From: Cycas panzhihuaensis
Lineage: Eukaryota; Cycadophyta
Length of the DNA: 64,000 nt
Direction: 5' to 3'
Assembly: GCA_023213395.1 (NCBI GenBank)
Contig: CM041465.1
Span: forward strand, 128,843,741 to 128,907,740
Each line of letters opens with the position of its first letter. Positions within the stretch are counted from its first letter, which is position 1. Positions 21,181 through 31,500 of this stretch are shown piece by piece. Below the pieces are notes generated by a model. That model saw only the letters and a list, made by a program, of their open reading frames with translations, searched no databases and was not told the DNA's origin. Position numbers and translations under genes: made by a program.

Positions 21181-22160
21181 AGTAGACCTAGATGAACTTT
21201 TAGAAGTCAATATTGGGAATGTCCAAATTTTGCTACAAGCCATAATGGGACAAAGTGTTACACACCAAACCCTTAAGTTCCAAGAGATGATCAAAGGAGC
21301 TCCAGTCACCATACTTGTGGATAGTAGCAACACTCACAAGTTCATTAATAGGGCCACAACAAAGAAGTTAGGATTAAAAATACAATCTTTGAATACATTT
21401 CAAGTATCCATAGCAAATAGAAAAACCACTCCTTGTGGAGGCTGTTGTTAGAAGGTGAATCTCCAAATCAGAGACTATTGAATAAATACATGTATGTTTG
21501 CGATGCCTATAGGAGGAGTAGACATAGTCTTGGGAATTCAGTGGTCATAGACCTTTGGTAATATAGTTACCAACTATATGACCCGATTCATATGCTTCCA
21601 TCAAAAAGGGCGCAAATACAGACTACAGGCACCGCCCACACCCCTAGTACAACTAATATCTTCGCATCTCATGGAAGAGATATTAAAGAAGAATCCATCT
21701 ACATACATATTAACTTGTTACAGGATAATTATAGAAGATGTACCAACTAAGGTACAAAAGATCATAGATGAGGATAGAGGAGTATTCAAAGAACCACAAG
21801 GGCTTCCCTCACAAGGGGATTGTTAGCATTCCATTGAGCTAGTACCTGGAGCAGCCCCGGTAAATATCTAGCTCTACAAACACCCTTATCATCTGAAGAG
21901 ATAAATTGAAAATATCATAAGGGAAATACTAAGTCAAGGTTACATTGCAATTAGTTCAAGCCCATTTGTATCACTGGTCATAGTCAATCCTAAAAAAGAT
22001 GGATCATATTGGATGTGTGTAGATTACCAAGGTGAACAAATTAATGATGAAGAATCGTTATCCTATTCCACAAATAGATGATTTATTAGATGAAATACAC
22101 AAAGCATGGAATTTCTTAAAAATTGACTTATGATCAGGGTATTATCGGATTTGCATCAGA
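21181..22160 (+). pseudogene. Gyp3 protease and truncated reverse transcriptase
   Basis: Plus strand. Protease: VTILVDSSNTHKFIN (D-S-S where DSG is usual; 21305-21350), LNTFQVSIANRKT, IGGVDIVLGIQW. Then the spacer to RT (FKEPQGLPSQGDC, HSIELVPGAAPVN, PYHLKR) and RT start (FVSLVIVNPKKDGSYWMCVD, PIPQIDDLLDE, FLKIDL-SGYYRICI). RT stops being recognisable at about 22155, before the catalytic YxDD box. Several frames are used, so the copy is inactive. Confidence 0.88.
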
Positions 22161-22340
22161 GAGAAAGAAGGGAAGATTATCTTTGAACCACATGGGATTT
22201 TATAGATAAGAACAAAAGAACTACAGTCCAAAAAGATCAAAGAATACCTCACTAAGTTGCAAACTTTAGATTTAGATGACACAATGTAGGAATTAGAAGA
22301 ATGGGTACAATAGCATCCAAATTTACCCATTCTTTGAGGG
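22155..22340 (+). pseudogene. Gyp3 chromodomain-like tail fused to RT start
   Basis: Directly after the RT fragment the frame continues as IIFEPHGIL-IRTKELQSKK, IKEYLTKLQTLDLDDTM, LEEWVQ-HPNLPIL. This is the polyprotein end seen in Gyp4 (LEPEGILQTHSKSLRSK). The RT core, RNase H and integrase have dropped out between about codon 20 of the RT palm and the chromodomain. The purine tract AAGTGGAGGGACT lies just after (22355-22367). Confidence 0.85.
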
Positions 22341-22367
22341 CAAAGAATGTTTTGAAGTGGAGGGACT

Positions 22368-22993
22368 TGTATCATCCCAAAATATGGTCAAAATTATACC
22401 ATGTGTACATTCAAATCGAAGGTCTTTGAACTAAGATTCCAATTGTTTAGACAAAAGTCAATCCTGACATCTATAACAAAAGTTATGATCGTTTGAAGAT
22501 TTCAGCTTGCTAGTTTTAGGGAGAGTTCTAGCCAACTTCTAGTCTTGGTTTTGTGTGGTTTTATACCCCTTTTCTAGCCGACTTATATTAGTATCTTTGG
22601 TTGCCTATTTAACAAGGATTTGGGGCTTCATTTGGGCATCTCAGAGCCGAGTTTGGATTGCTATAAATTCGACCTTAAGGCTGCTTTTACTCGCTCTTAC
22701 GACTACACTATATGGAGGGAGCCTCTCCTCGAAGAGGGTAGCTATAGTAAGAGCATTTGGCATCTATATCATCCAGTTTTCAATCCTTCTCTAAAGATAC
22801 GCATTGTTGCCCTTGCAACTAGATTTTAGCTGTATTTTGGAAGCATTATTTTCCTTGTTCTAGCGCTTTTCATCTCCAATCTGTGTCAGGAGGTCCGATG
22901 CGTGTGATCAGAGCACTTCATAGTTCCAACAAAGTTGTTACTTTCAAAGGATTTTCCTAGGAGATTCCATGACAAGCAAAAGTTGTCGCTTCA
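22368..22993 (+). repeat. Gyp3 3' LTR
   Basis: 626 bp, TG...CA, pairs with 10652-11279. Followed by the target duplication GGTAT. Confidence 0.93.
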
Positions 22994-24130
22994 GGTATGA
23001 TAGAAATAATGACTCCAAGTGCTCCTAGGTAGGCTACAGGATGTCCATTCGTGTTTGCATGTTTGAACATGTTTCCTTGGGCAGTCACGTACATAGAATG
23101 ATGGGATATTGTATTGTTTGGGAGGATCAAACCTAATCTTGAAAGCGGTTTGTAGGTCCTTCCAATTCTGAAAAGTGGCTTAGTGGGCTAAATACCAATA
23201 CCATGTTGGCCCTCTCAGTGTTAGCACCAAATCTAATTCCCACTTGACTTTATTTATTATTCCTTCTTCCAACCAATACTCTATACAATGTATCAAGTGA
23301 GTAGTTCCATATAGTTGTTGTCTAAAGAATGGCTTAATATAATCTCTAATATATATTCCACAATCCTTTTCTTCTGGAATGACTACTCTATTTCCTAGAC
23401 CAGAGTCTCTAAGGACACTTCTAGTTGGTTCTTCTTCATTTTCTTCAAGTTTGGTTCCAAATTATGTCTTATTTGAAGAAGACCTTTCGCTCGGTGGGTG
23501 TATGTCTAAAGAAGATGAGGAAGGTTCATTACTACCTTCCTCTGGTTGGGATTGGGATGGGGAGGGGCATTCTACCTGGGGACCCACACTGGAGGTAGAG
23601 GGAAGATTAGGATTGGAAAAGGTTTGGGTATTGGAAAAGGGATTGGATTAAGAGAAGGGTTGTGGTCTAGGGTTTGAATTACATTAACATTGATTATATT
23701 ATCCAGTTTATTTTCTACACTATTGCCTACACTATTATGGGAACTCATATAATCAAAAGAATTAGAATTTATATTAATGTTATCAATTATAGAGTGGGAA
23801 AGTCGGTTGCACTGATAGGATGGAGGGTTAACCTCATAGGCATCCTACAACCAATAATCCACAAGTTGTACTTTCATCATCCGAAGAGTTGCAAATTTCT
23901 CCAAAATAGTTTGGCTCATTTTCTTGGGAGTTAATCAACTACATTGGTTCCTCTGTTGTGTAAAACAAATTGGTTTCTGCAAAGGATGATGTTGTCTCTT
24001 CATTGGCAATTGTCATGCTTGAGGCATCATTTGGTACCACCTCAATTTAATTCTTGCCCAACATTGGGAGGACTATCTCACTTCCTCCGTTTGAAAGCAT
24101 AAATGTCACATTCCTCCAACTTTGAAGACA
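22994..24130 (-). pseudogene. Gyp1 protease-RT linker, part 2 (Asn/Pro/Ser-rich)
   Basis: Minus strand, between protease and RT. Translations are low in complexity and rich in N, P and S, with stops. The matching part of Gyp2 (41.4-41.9 kb) shows the same composition, including runs of N. Long plus-strand open stretches here are antisense shadows. No enzymatic motif seen. Confidence 0.6.
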
Positions 24131-24176
24131 TTATGTTTTATATAGCTATGGTTGTCCCAATCGTGTTGGATAGGAT

Positions 24177-24524
24177 ATGACTCCCTTTTTAGTATCAACG
24201 ATTGTGAAATCAATTCTCACTGCAATATCTGGTACATCCACTTTTATATTTGACAACTTTCACAGTGGTCTTATTAACAAGTCATTTGCCAATTTTAACG
24301 AGCTTGTAGTCGCTTCCAATTTGGGGCTTCCTAGCTTTTGCCAGGTTGTAGTGGCCAGCACATTCACAGTTGCTCATCTGTCCATAATCACCTTCGAGAA
24401 TCTTTCTCCTAGTACTGTAATCGTGACCCTTGGATTTGGGTCAAATGAAGGCATTATCTTTTTCAAGCTTTTTGGAACTTCACATTGTTGTAATATCCCT
24501 AATTTAATCCATTAAATCACTTGA
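24177..24524 (-). pseudogene. Gyp1 aspartic protease
   Basis: Minus strand. The readable block is LGERFSKVIMDR-ATVNVLA, TTWQKLGSPKLEATTSSLKL, KVDVPDIAVRIDFTIVDTKK. Gyp2 (LGETFESIIVNGGSVMIVMP, TWKMLGSLKLDVPTFSNKL) and Gyp7 (LGESFNSMILDKGYTMNVIL) align. The expected active-site D-x-G reads D-R-stop here, so the enzyme is dead. Its upstream 144 bp occurs again at 29660-29803 on the far side of Cop3. Confidence 0.8.
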
Positions 24525-24527
24525 TGT
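24384..24527. repeat. 144-bp direct repeat flanking Cop3, left copy
   Basis: Gyp1 protease sequence that recurs at 29660-29803 with a single mismatch. Its last three bases TGT are shared with the first three bases of the Cop3 LTR. Confidence 0.95.
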
Positions 24528-24746
24528 TAAGATATAATGTTTTATCTAGGTCAGAAAAGGGGGTCATGTTGGTCCAACCCTTAAATGCTCTCATGAGATC
24601 ATGCCACTTGGCAATATCTGAGTGATTGGTTACATTAGTGGTTGTAACCAACTCATGACTCTTGTATACTTAAGCAAATTGAATCTCAATAGAAAATTAT
24701 CTCATTCCTTTCTCGCCTGCTTCTCGATCCGCGTTTGTTTTCAACA
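24525..24746 (+). repeat. Cop3 5' LTR
   Basis: 222 bp starting TGTTAAGATATAATG and ending TTTTCAACA. Identical to the 3' LTR over the first 190 or so bases except base 2. Confidence 0.95.
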
Positions 24747-24758
24747 TGGTATCAGAGC
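24747..24758 (+). other. Cop3 primer binding site
   Basis: TGGTATCAGAGC directly abuts the 5' LTR: a perfect initiator tRNA-Met type site. The leader to 25390 shows no coding homology. Confidence 0.95.
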
Positions 24759-25390
24759 AGGGTGCTCAAATTGACATCTCTTGAGGAGAATTCTTCTATC
24801 AGTCAATTCTACCAAGTGCTGAAGGAAGTTTTATCAACCAACATCATTAATTTTTCATCGCATTGTAATTGCATTATGAATCGCATTTTACGGACTTGTA
24901 CGGACAGCGTTTTCAACAAAGGTTTGATCGAGACGAAATTTTGCAGGGAGATAGATCGAGGCACACCGAACACATCTCTCTTCTGGAGCGAAGCGTTTTG
25001 AGGCCGTTTTCAAGGTCAAATCAGCCCCTAACCAGTCTGCGCGTTTTTGGAGAAACCAGAGCCGAAATCTCTTCGATTTTCGAAAAATTCCGGGTATTTC
25101 TGGTCCGAAATCCTTCTCACTATAAATACGATTAATTTGCATCCAAAATCGAGGGTTTAATTTGAGATTTTCCAGTGCTTTTTCTCAAAAAACGAACCGC
25201 CTCTAGCCACTGCTTTTTTCTCGAGCCGATTTCTCTGCTCAAAAGCAGCTCAAAACCGACTTCAGATCCTCATAGGCGACTTGAATACCTACATTTTGAG
25301 GTACACTTCATTTTTGGCCGACATCTAGGGTTTAGACGAATCCGTGACTGCATTTGACCGCCCTAAATCAGACCCTTCAATTCGAAAGTC

Positions 25391-25990
25391 ATGTCTTCCT
25401 CCATCATTACTCCGTCTCGAACCTCGAAAACCGACTAGTTCAAATTACCATGTGTGGAAAATCAAAATGGAGACTATTACGATAATGAAAGACGGGAAAT
25501 TGCCGAGGAAAGGAAACCCGCCTCCTCCGGTGATGACAAATTGAAGAGTTGGATTGAAAGAAATAATATGGGTAGTCTCACTGAAAATGTCTATTTCGAT
25601 TCAGTACTTATCTATGTTGAAAACCGAACCAGCCTATGAAACTGGAAATGTTTAGAAAATCTATATGGTCAAAAGAATAAAGCAAGAATAATCACACTCA
25701 AAGAAGAGTTGTATAAACTCCATATGAAAGAAAACGAAGCAAAGGGAAGAATTTATGCATAAAATCATCACCGTGAGAAATAATCTTCTCGAGTCTTTGG
25801 AGGAATGATATCGTAACAAGACCTTGTAGAAATAGTAATGACAAGGTCGCCCAAATCTTTGATACCATTGTTAACACTATCACCGATAGTGATAGGTTAG
25901 ATAAATTAACTCTTGATGAATTGACAGATCGCTATTAAGACAGAGCAGAGAAACAAAAGGTACGAAAATACGACAGAGCTAGAAGATGCC
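25391..25990 (+). pseudogene. Cop3 gag N-terminal half
   Basis: Starts near MSSSIITPSRTSKTD (25391) and follows Cop2 gag: NYHVWKIKMETI, SWIERNNMGSLTENVYFDSV, NLYGQKNKARIITLKEELYK. At least four frame changes from 1-2 base deletions occur in under 600 bp, where Cop2 has one open frame. Gag of the UBN2 type; not functional. Confidence 0.85.
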
Positions 25991-26705
25991 TTTGCATCCG
26001 TGTTAAATCTCGGACAAAGAGGAAGACAACAATTTCGTGCACCTAGCGCATTGTCGATTCTAGAGGTCGAGGACGCTGGTCAAATTCCAGAGGACGAGGA
26101 CGCAGCAGAGAAAACAGAATATGCTACAACTGTGGACGAATCGACATTTCGCAAACAATTGCGGGATCTTCGACATATGTCCGCTATCGCAGACAAAGTG
26201 GCCACTATCCTTATCAGTGTCCTCAAAGACGAAGTGAAATCTACAAAGGACAAAGCCCTATCGGCGGATACAGCAAAGAAAGAAAAGATGAAGAAGAAGA
26301 AGAGGAGGAGGAGACCGCTTTCATCACAAAGATTGGTCACGGAATGAAAGACAAAGACATTTGGTACATAGATTCGTGGAGCCTCTAAACACATGACGAG
26401 TCGGAAGGCGGTTCCAAATCATAAATCCATACAATATGGACAAGTCCGTGGAGTCGGGTGACAAGTACTCCCTTAACATCAAAGGATTGGAACCATTTCA
26501 AGAATCAATGGAAATGAAAGAAAAATTGGTAATGTTCTCTATGTACGGACCAAGATGAATCTTCTTTCGCCTCTCAATTGAGCAAAAAGGGCCGAGGACC
26601 ATTTTCGATGAAGAAGGAATTGTCACATTCGGATATGAAAAAGACGGAAAATTGTTGGAAAAGGGATCGGATGCAATGATCTCTACAAACTCTGTCAAAC
26701 TGTAC
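25991..26705 (+). pseudogene. Cop3 zinc knuckles and protease
   Basis: Zinc knuckles can be pieced out near 26120-26220 (ICYNCGRIDIS..., then SGHYPYQCP), matching the tandem knuckles of Cop1 and Cop2. The protease motif survives only as DIWYID followed by a shifted WSL near 26355. The SQLSKKGR block lies near 26565. Multiple small deletions shift the frame. Confidence 0.75.
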
Positions 26706-26709
26706 TTCC

Positions 26710-27620
26710 TTGTTTGGAAGAAAAAGCTTGTCGCTCTTAAACGATAATAAAGTATGGCATTTAAGGTATGGACATCTTCCAATTGACACACTTAAACAAA
26801 TGGAAAAGTCAGAAATGGTAAATGGTTTACCTAATATCTCTTCAGATACATTTGTTTGTAAAGGTTGTCAACTCGGAAACAAAGATAGGTTTCCATTTAA
26901 AGAAAGCACTTGGAAATCTAAGTCTAAATTAGATCTGATACACACTGATATTTGTGGCCCTATTTCACCATTGTCAATAAACGGATGCTGATATTTCCTA
27001 ACTTTCATTGATGATTTCACTCGAAAAGTTTGGGTATATTTCTTACATAATAAATCTGAGGTCTTTGAAGCATTTAAAGAATTTAAGGCGGTTGAGCTAG
27101 AATCAGAATGAAAATCAAGTGTATCAGTCGATGGAGGAGGAGAATATATGTCTAACGAATTTCTAAATTATCAGAATACAGAGGAATTGTAGACAAATAA
27201 CAACTCCCTATACTCCTACCAAATGGAGTAGTGAAAGAAAGAATAGGACCTTGATGGAGATGGCTCAAGCATGATGTATGGAACAAAGATATCAAAGACA
27301 TATCAAGGTAAGCACAAGACAAAGATGTTACTTAATAAATGTAAGTCCAACCAGATATCTTGAAGAACATCACTCGAGAGGAAGCTTGACAGTTTGAAAC
27401 CCGATGTAAGTTCCTCAAGGTTTTTGGTAGTCAAGCATTTGTGCATATTCACGATAAAAGAGGTCCAAATTAGATGCAAAAGCATAGAATGTGTTTTGAT
27501 AGGATATAGTAAAAATTCAAAGGCATATAAGTGCATAGATCCTAGAACAAATAGAATCTATGTGAGTAGAGATGTCGTGTTTAATGAAGATACCTCAGAA
27601 GAGTCCTCACAAATCAAAAT
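26710..27620 (+). pseudogene. Cop3 integrase
   Basis: VWHLRYGHLPIDTLKQMEKS, CKGCQLGNKDRFPFKES, the first catalytic D in HTDICGP and a stop in NGC-YFLTFID start the domain. [17 protein letters not shown] continues the core. From about 27090 to 27400 many single-base losses scramble the second D (VDGGGEY-like) and the E. The C-terminal part resumes with SKNSKAYKCIDPRTNRIYVS at about 27508. Confidence 0.85.
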
Positions 27621-28100
27621 AATAGAAAGTGAAAAGGAATTGGGAACTACCGGATACAGAATAGTGCAGGAAGACGAGGAAGAAGATCAGTCAGGCATTA
27701 CTTCAGAAAATCAAGAAATTGGAGAGGAAAACGGGCTAGAAGAAGGACAAGTCGATTCGTCATCAACAACAGGACAGGGAGACAACATCGAAGGGTCATC
27801 ATCACCAACTGATCGGGGAGACATTCCACAGAAGCAAAAAAAGCTGCCGAAATGGTATATCAAAGCTGAAGAGGGAAATATATTAGAACAAAAGACTCGA
27901 GGGCAAAGGTCAAGAGCTCTCCTAAGCAAGGTTGAACCACAGGATTTTGATGAAGCAAAAGATCATCCAGAATGGAGAGAAGCAATGGACAATGAAATAA
28001 ACTCAATCAAGAAAAATCAAATGTGGGAATTAGTAGAACTACACGCTAATAAATCTATTAAATCGCAAATGGGTTTACAAAACAAAGAAAGGAGTTGATG
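27620..28100 (+). pseudogene. Cop3 acidic linker and RT N-terminus
   Basis: An open stretch of 234 codons (27394-28098) covers the integrase end and a linker rich in E, Q, S and G (for example QEDEEEDQSGITSENQEIG). It then enters the RT start: KLPKWYIKAEEGNILEQKTR, ALLSKVEPQDFDEAKDHPEW, NSIKKNQMWELVEL. It stays open longer than any other stretch of Cop3. Confidence 0.85.
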
Positions 28101-29430
28101 GCCAAATTGAAAACACAAGGCAAGGTTAGTTGCAAAGGATATACTCAAGCTGCGGTATAGATTATGATGAGACTTTCTCTCCAAGAGCAAAGATGAACAC
28201 AAGATGACGGTGATAGCCTTAGCCGCCGCCCAAGGTTGGGGAATCTCTCGGATGGACGTAAAAGTGTCTTCCTAAGCGGTGAACTGGAAGAAGAAGTTTA
28301 TATGCAACAACGGATGGATACGCGAGCAGGAAAAGAAAATCTAGTCTGCAAATTGAAAAAGGCCTTGTATGGTCTAAAACAAGCACCACGCACGGTATGC
28401 AAAACTAGATCACTTTCTTGAAGAAAATAAGTTCATTCGGTGTAACTCAGTTCCAACAGACATAAGGAAAACAAACAACAAGATAACAATAATTGTTGTT
28501 TATGTGGATGATATGTCACATCGGGAATGATGTAGAAGGAATCAAGTGGATCAAAAGTCAACTTCAGAAGTTTGAAATGATTTAGGTTCACTAAATTATT
28601 ACCGGGATGAAATAGTTCAACATCAAAACTATGTAACTTTGTCCCAAAGTAACTACATCAAAAGTCTACTTGTTCGATTTCAGATGGAAAACTGCAATCC
28701 ATGCACCACTCCCATGGAGACAAATTGCAATCTAACAGTAGACAATATGGAAAACGATGTCGATGCTACTCAGACAGTAAATGATTGGAAGCCCGATCTA
28801 CCCGACACCACCGGACCGACATATCCTACTGAGTAGGATTAATATCAAGGTATATGCAGAATCCAAAGTTAAGACACTGGCAAGTAGCAAAAGAATTCGA
28901 GATATCTCAAAGGAACAATGATCTCAAGTTAGTTTATTCAAAGGGCCATCCAATCAAAATCACAGGATACCGCGATTCGAGATCAAGGTGCGACAAAGAA
29001 CAAAGGAAATCAACAAGTGGTTTTGTTTTTCTTGGGAGATTCAAAGAATCTCATGGTGCAAAGAAAAACAAGCCACGGTGGCTCTCTCCTCTCTGTAAGG
29101 TAATATAAAGCGCCCACATCAAGAACTTTGTGAAGCCATCCGTTAAGACAACTCTTGCTTGATTTAAATCAACAACGAGAAGAAGCAACTTCTTTAAAGT
29201 GTGACAATCAAAGTGCCATCAAGCTGACCAAAAATCCAATTCTGCATGCAAGAACAAAACATATTGAAGTTCATCATCACTTTATAAGAGAAAAAGTACA
29301 GAACAAAGAAATAGATTTGGAATACTGTCTGACATCTGAACTAGTTGCAGACCTTCTGACAAAACCTCTTGGGAGAGAAAGACTCAGATATTTGAGAGAC
29401 AAGATTGGACTTATAGAGATAAAACATTAA
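28100..29430 (+). pseudogene. Cop3 reverse transcriptase and RNase H
   Basis: RT blocks in several frames: [26 protein letters not shown], catalytic YVDDM at 28501-28515, SQSNYIKSLLVRFQMENCNP. RNase H blocks follow: GYRDSRSRCDKEQRKSTSG (the D-S-D-W-A-G motif is corrupted), LKCDNQSAIKLTKNP, and HHHFIREKV with LADLLTKPLGRERL at 29276-29400. The last 90 codons (29155-29430) are open and run up to the purine tract. Many 1-2 base losses; inactive. Confidence 0.88.
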
Positions 29431-29437
29431 GAGGGGG

Positions 29438-29659
29438 TTTTAAGATATAATGTTTTATCTAGGTCAGAAAAGGGGGTCATGTTGGTCCAACCCTTAAATG
29501 CTCTCATGAGATCATGCCACTTGGCAATATCTGAGTGATTGGTTACATTAGTGGTTGTAACCAACTCATGACTCTTGTATACTTAAGCAAATTGAATCTC
29601 AATAGAAAATTATCTCATTCCTTTCTCAGTTCGTTTCTGATCTGCGTTTGTTTTCAACA
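29438..29659 (+). repeat. Cop3 3' LTR
   Basis: 222 bp after a purine tract (TTAAGAGGGGG). Its terminal TG has become TT. It matches the 5' LTR except for a cluster of about nine differences 11-30 bases before the end. Confidence 0.94.
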
Positions 29660-29803
29660 ATAATCACCTTCGAGAATCTTTCTCCTAGTACTGTAATCGT
29701 GACCCTTGGATTTGGGTCAAATGAAGGCATTATCTTTTTCAAGCTTTTTGAAACTTCACATTGTTGTAATATCCCTAATTTAATCCATTAAATCACTTGA
29801 TGT
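29660..29803. repeat. 144-bp direct repeat flanking Cop3, right copy
   Basis: Begins immediately after the CA end of the Cop3 LTR and repeats 24384-24527 with one G/A difference. Gyp1 sequence continues unbroken after it. Confidence 0.95.
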
Positions 29804-30390
29804 AGATGAATAATCAATTGTAGTTGTTTTACTAGGTTTTCCATTACTAATAACATTCGAGGGATGCCTTGCATAGGTAACCCTTTGAACAAACTCTTCC
29901 ATTTGGACCAGTTGAGGGTGGGGTTGCACTTCTTGTACAGGTGCTTTCTCCTTTTGTTTGTTTTTCCTAACATATACATACTTTGTTTCAGGCTTTCCCA
30001 TTAGCAATGCTGCTTCTTGTCGAGCAGCCTTTTCCAAAGGTCGCTTTGCTTACTCAAACTGATCAATTTCGACTATGGGGTTTGGGTAATCATCATTCAT
30101 TATTTCTTTACCCTTTTGCTTATTCTAGAATTTGACATTTTTACTTTCTTCCAGAATGATTGCCATTAGATTTGTTGCTTTTGCTTTCCCCTTGCAATCT
30201 TTAGTTTTGTGATCACTTGAATCACAATTACTACATACAAAAGGCTTATGCTCATAGTCTTGCTTGGTGGGGCAATTCGACTTCTAATGTCCATATTAAC
30301 AAATTAGGCATCTTCCCATTGGTGGTTTCTTCTTCGAGGTTTTTGGTGCGCTCCTTGTTGTATATACATTCTTGGTTGGGCTACTTCCTC
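29804..30390 (-). pseudogene. Gyp1 gag-protease spacer
   Basis: Minus strand. It contains a stretch (30037-29804) with EKAARQEAALLMGKPETKYV and YVRKNKQKEKAPVQEVQP, basic and glutamine-rich and of unknown role, leading into the protease. The plus-strand open stretch at 30217-30426 is an antisense shadow. Confidence 0.6.
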
Positions 30391-30394
30391 TTCC

Positions 30395-30649
30395 CTAACC
30401 ATGACCTCTATGCCCTTTCCCTCTAGGGTTATAGAAACATTCCCAGGTGTTGTGATTGTTCACATCATATATGTGGCACCATTTATCCTTTTGTCGAATT
30501 GCACTATTTTTCAAATTTAGACCACATTCTTTTGTCGTATGTGAATCTTCTTTGCATATGTGGCACCACTTCTCAATTCTAAATTCTCTAGCTTTTTTCT
30601 TCTTGTTATCTTCTTCTTCTTTCTTTCTTTGCATTTTCAATCTTGGCAC
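30395..30649 (-). pseudogene. Gyp1 gag zinc knuckles
   Basis: Minus strand: WCHICKEDSHTTKEC is a CX2CX4HX4C-type knuckle and WCHIYDVNNHNTWEC a second one with one cysteine changed to Y. A basic GKGHRGHG tail follows. A lysine/glutamate-rich helix precedes them. Similar blocks occur in Gyp2 near 50.45 kb and Gyp7 near 56.2 kb, more decayed. Confidence 0.85.
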
Positions 30650-30652
30650 TTC

Positions 30653-31500
30653 TCATCTTAAGGTTTCCATTTTGGATTCCTCCTTCATTTTTTCGATCTG
30701 GAATATGGGTTGGTTGCATTGATTCAGCTTGATTTCCCTAATCTCTTCTTGTAATCTAAGCAACAAGGGATCATATCTTTTGTTTTGGGCATCCATTTTA
30801 GCTTCAAAATCCAAGGCCAATTCTTGTACATTCTTAAAGGATTTCAGGGGATATGCATGCATCATACATCTTAATTTATCATTCAACCCTAGAACAAAAT
30901 AATTCTTCATGCTGTGGTTAGTCACTGTTTTGTTGTCATATTGGCCGCAATCATCTTCATACGACTGATGTAGGTCAACATTGATTCACCTGGTTTCTAT
31001 CTAATTTCTTTTAATGTCACTTCAATAGCCTTGTTGTTGCAAAATTTTTGGAATCTCTCTTCAAATAACTTCTTTACCTTCTTCCATGATTCAATTTGAT
31101 CGAATTCTTTGTACCATGCCAATCGTACTCCTTTCAAGGTGCAAGCAAATCTTGCCTTTATTTCTTACTCATCTGTGATTTTTTTCACGTCAATAAAATT
31201 CTGAACTAAGTACACATGTTCTATTGCATTGGATGTGTCATTTAAAACCAACTTCCCAAAATCCTTGTAGTCGTCCATTTCTGGTATATCTGATATATCA
31301 CTCTTTGGTGATGGGGGGTCCTCCTCCTCTGAGGATGAATTCTCCTTCTCCCTATTACCCAGTTTGGGCGATGCACTTGGTGTGCTTGTTGTAGCACTAT
31401 CTCCTCCAAATAGAGGATTTTGAAATGGAGCTTCTAAATTAATGGGCTCAGGTACCCCTAACACTTGTACTGTCATTGGCGTAACCATCAAACATGATTG
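30653..31500 (-). pseudogene. Gyp1 gag capsid region
   Basis: Minus strand, two frames. 31491-31165: VTPMTVQVLGVPEPINLEAP, a long acidic S/E/D/P stretch, then DFGKLVLNDTSNAIEHVYLV. 30925-30653: KNYFVLGLNDKLRCMMHAYP, VQELALDFEAKMD. Gyp7 on the other strand shows MTPLIVQLLGVETTIYLKAL and DVVEHLYLFKSM. This is the retrotransposon gag domain. Frame changes near 31150 and 30930 break it. Confidence 0.82.

Larger units (their letters stand above)
10652..22993 (+). mobile_element. Gyp3: internally deleted Ty3/Gypsy element nested in Gyp1
   Basis: Plus strand, with LTRs 10652-11279 and 22368-22993 and a perfect 5-bp target duplication GGTAT (10647-10651 and 22994-22998). A primer site TGGTATCGGAGC and a purine tract before the 3' LTR are present. 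Removing the nested Cop4 (11324-20035) leaves 3.6 kb: leader, gag, protease and the start of RT, fused to the chromodomain-like C-terminus. Most of RT, RNase H and integrase are missing. It is the same family as Gyp5. Confidence 0.95.
24525..29659 (+). mobile_element. Cop3: Ty1/Copia element with a 144-bp target duplication, nested in Gyp1
   Basis: Plus strand. Both LTRs are 222 bp (24525-24746 and 29438-29659) and near-identical except for a cluster of changes near the 3' end. Primer site and purine tract are present. No 5-bp target duplication is seen; instead 144 bp of Gyp1 flank it on both sides. All domains are present in order, but the coding region is full of small deletions. Proteins match Cop2 closely. 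Confidence 0.94.

Noticed and set aside
24747-24758. Possible tRNA-Met gene ends at the many TGGTATCAGAGC motifs
   Set aside because: Each sits directly inside an LTR and has no cloverleaf around it. They are primer binding sites.
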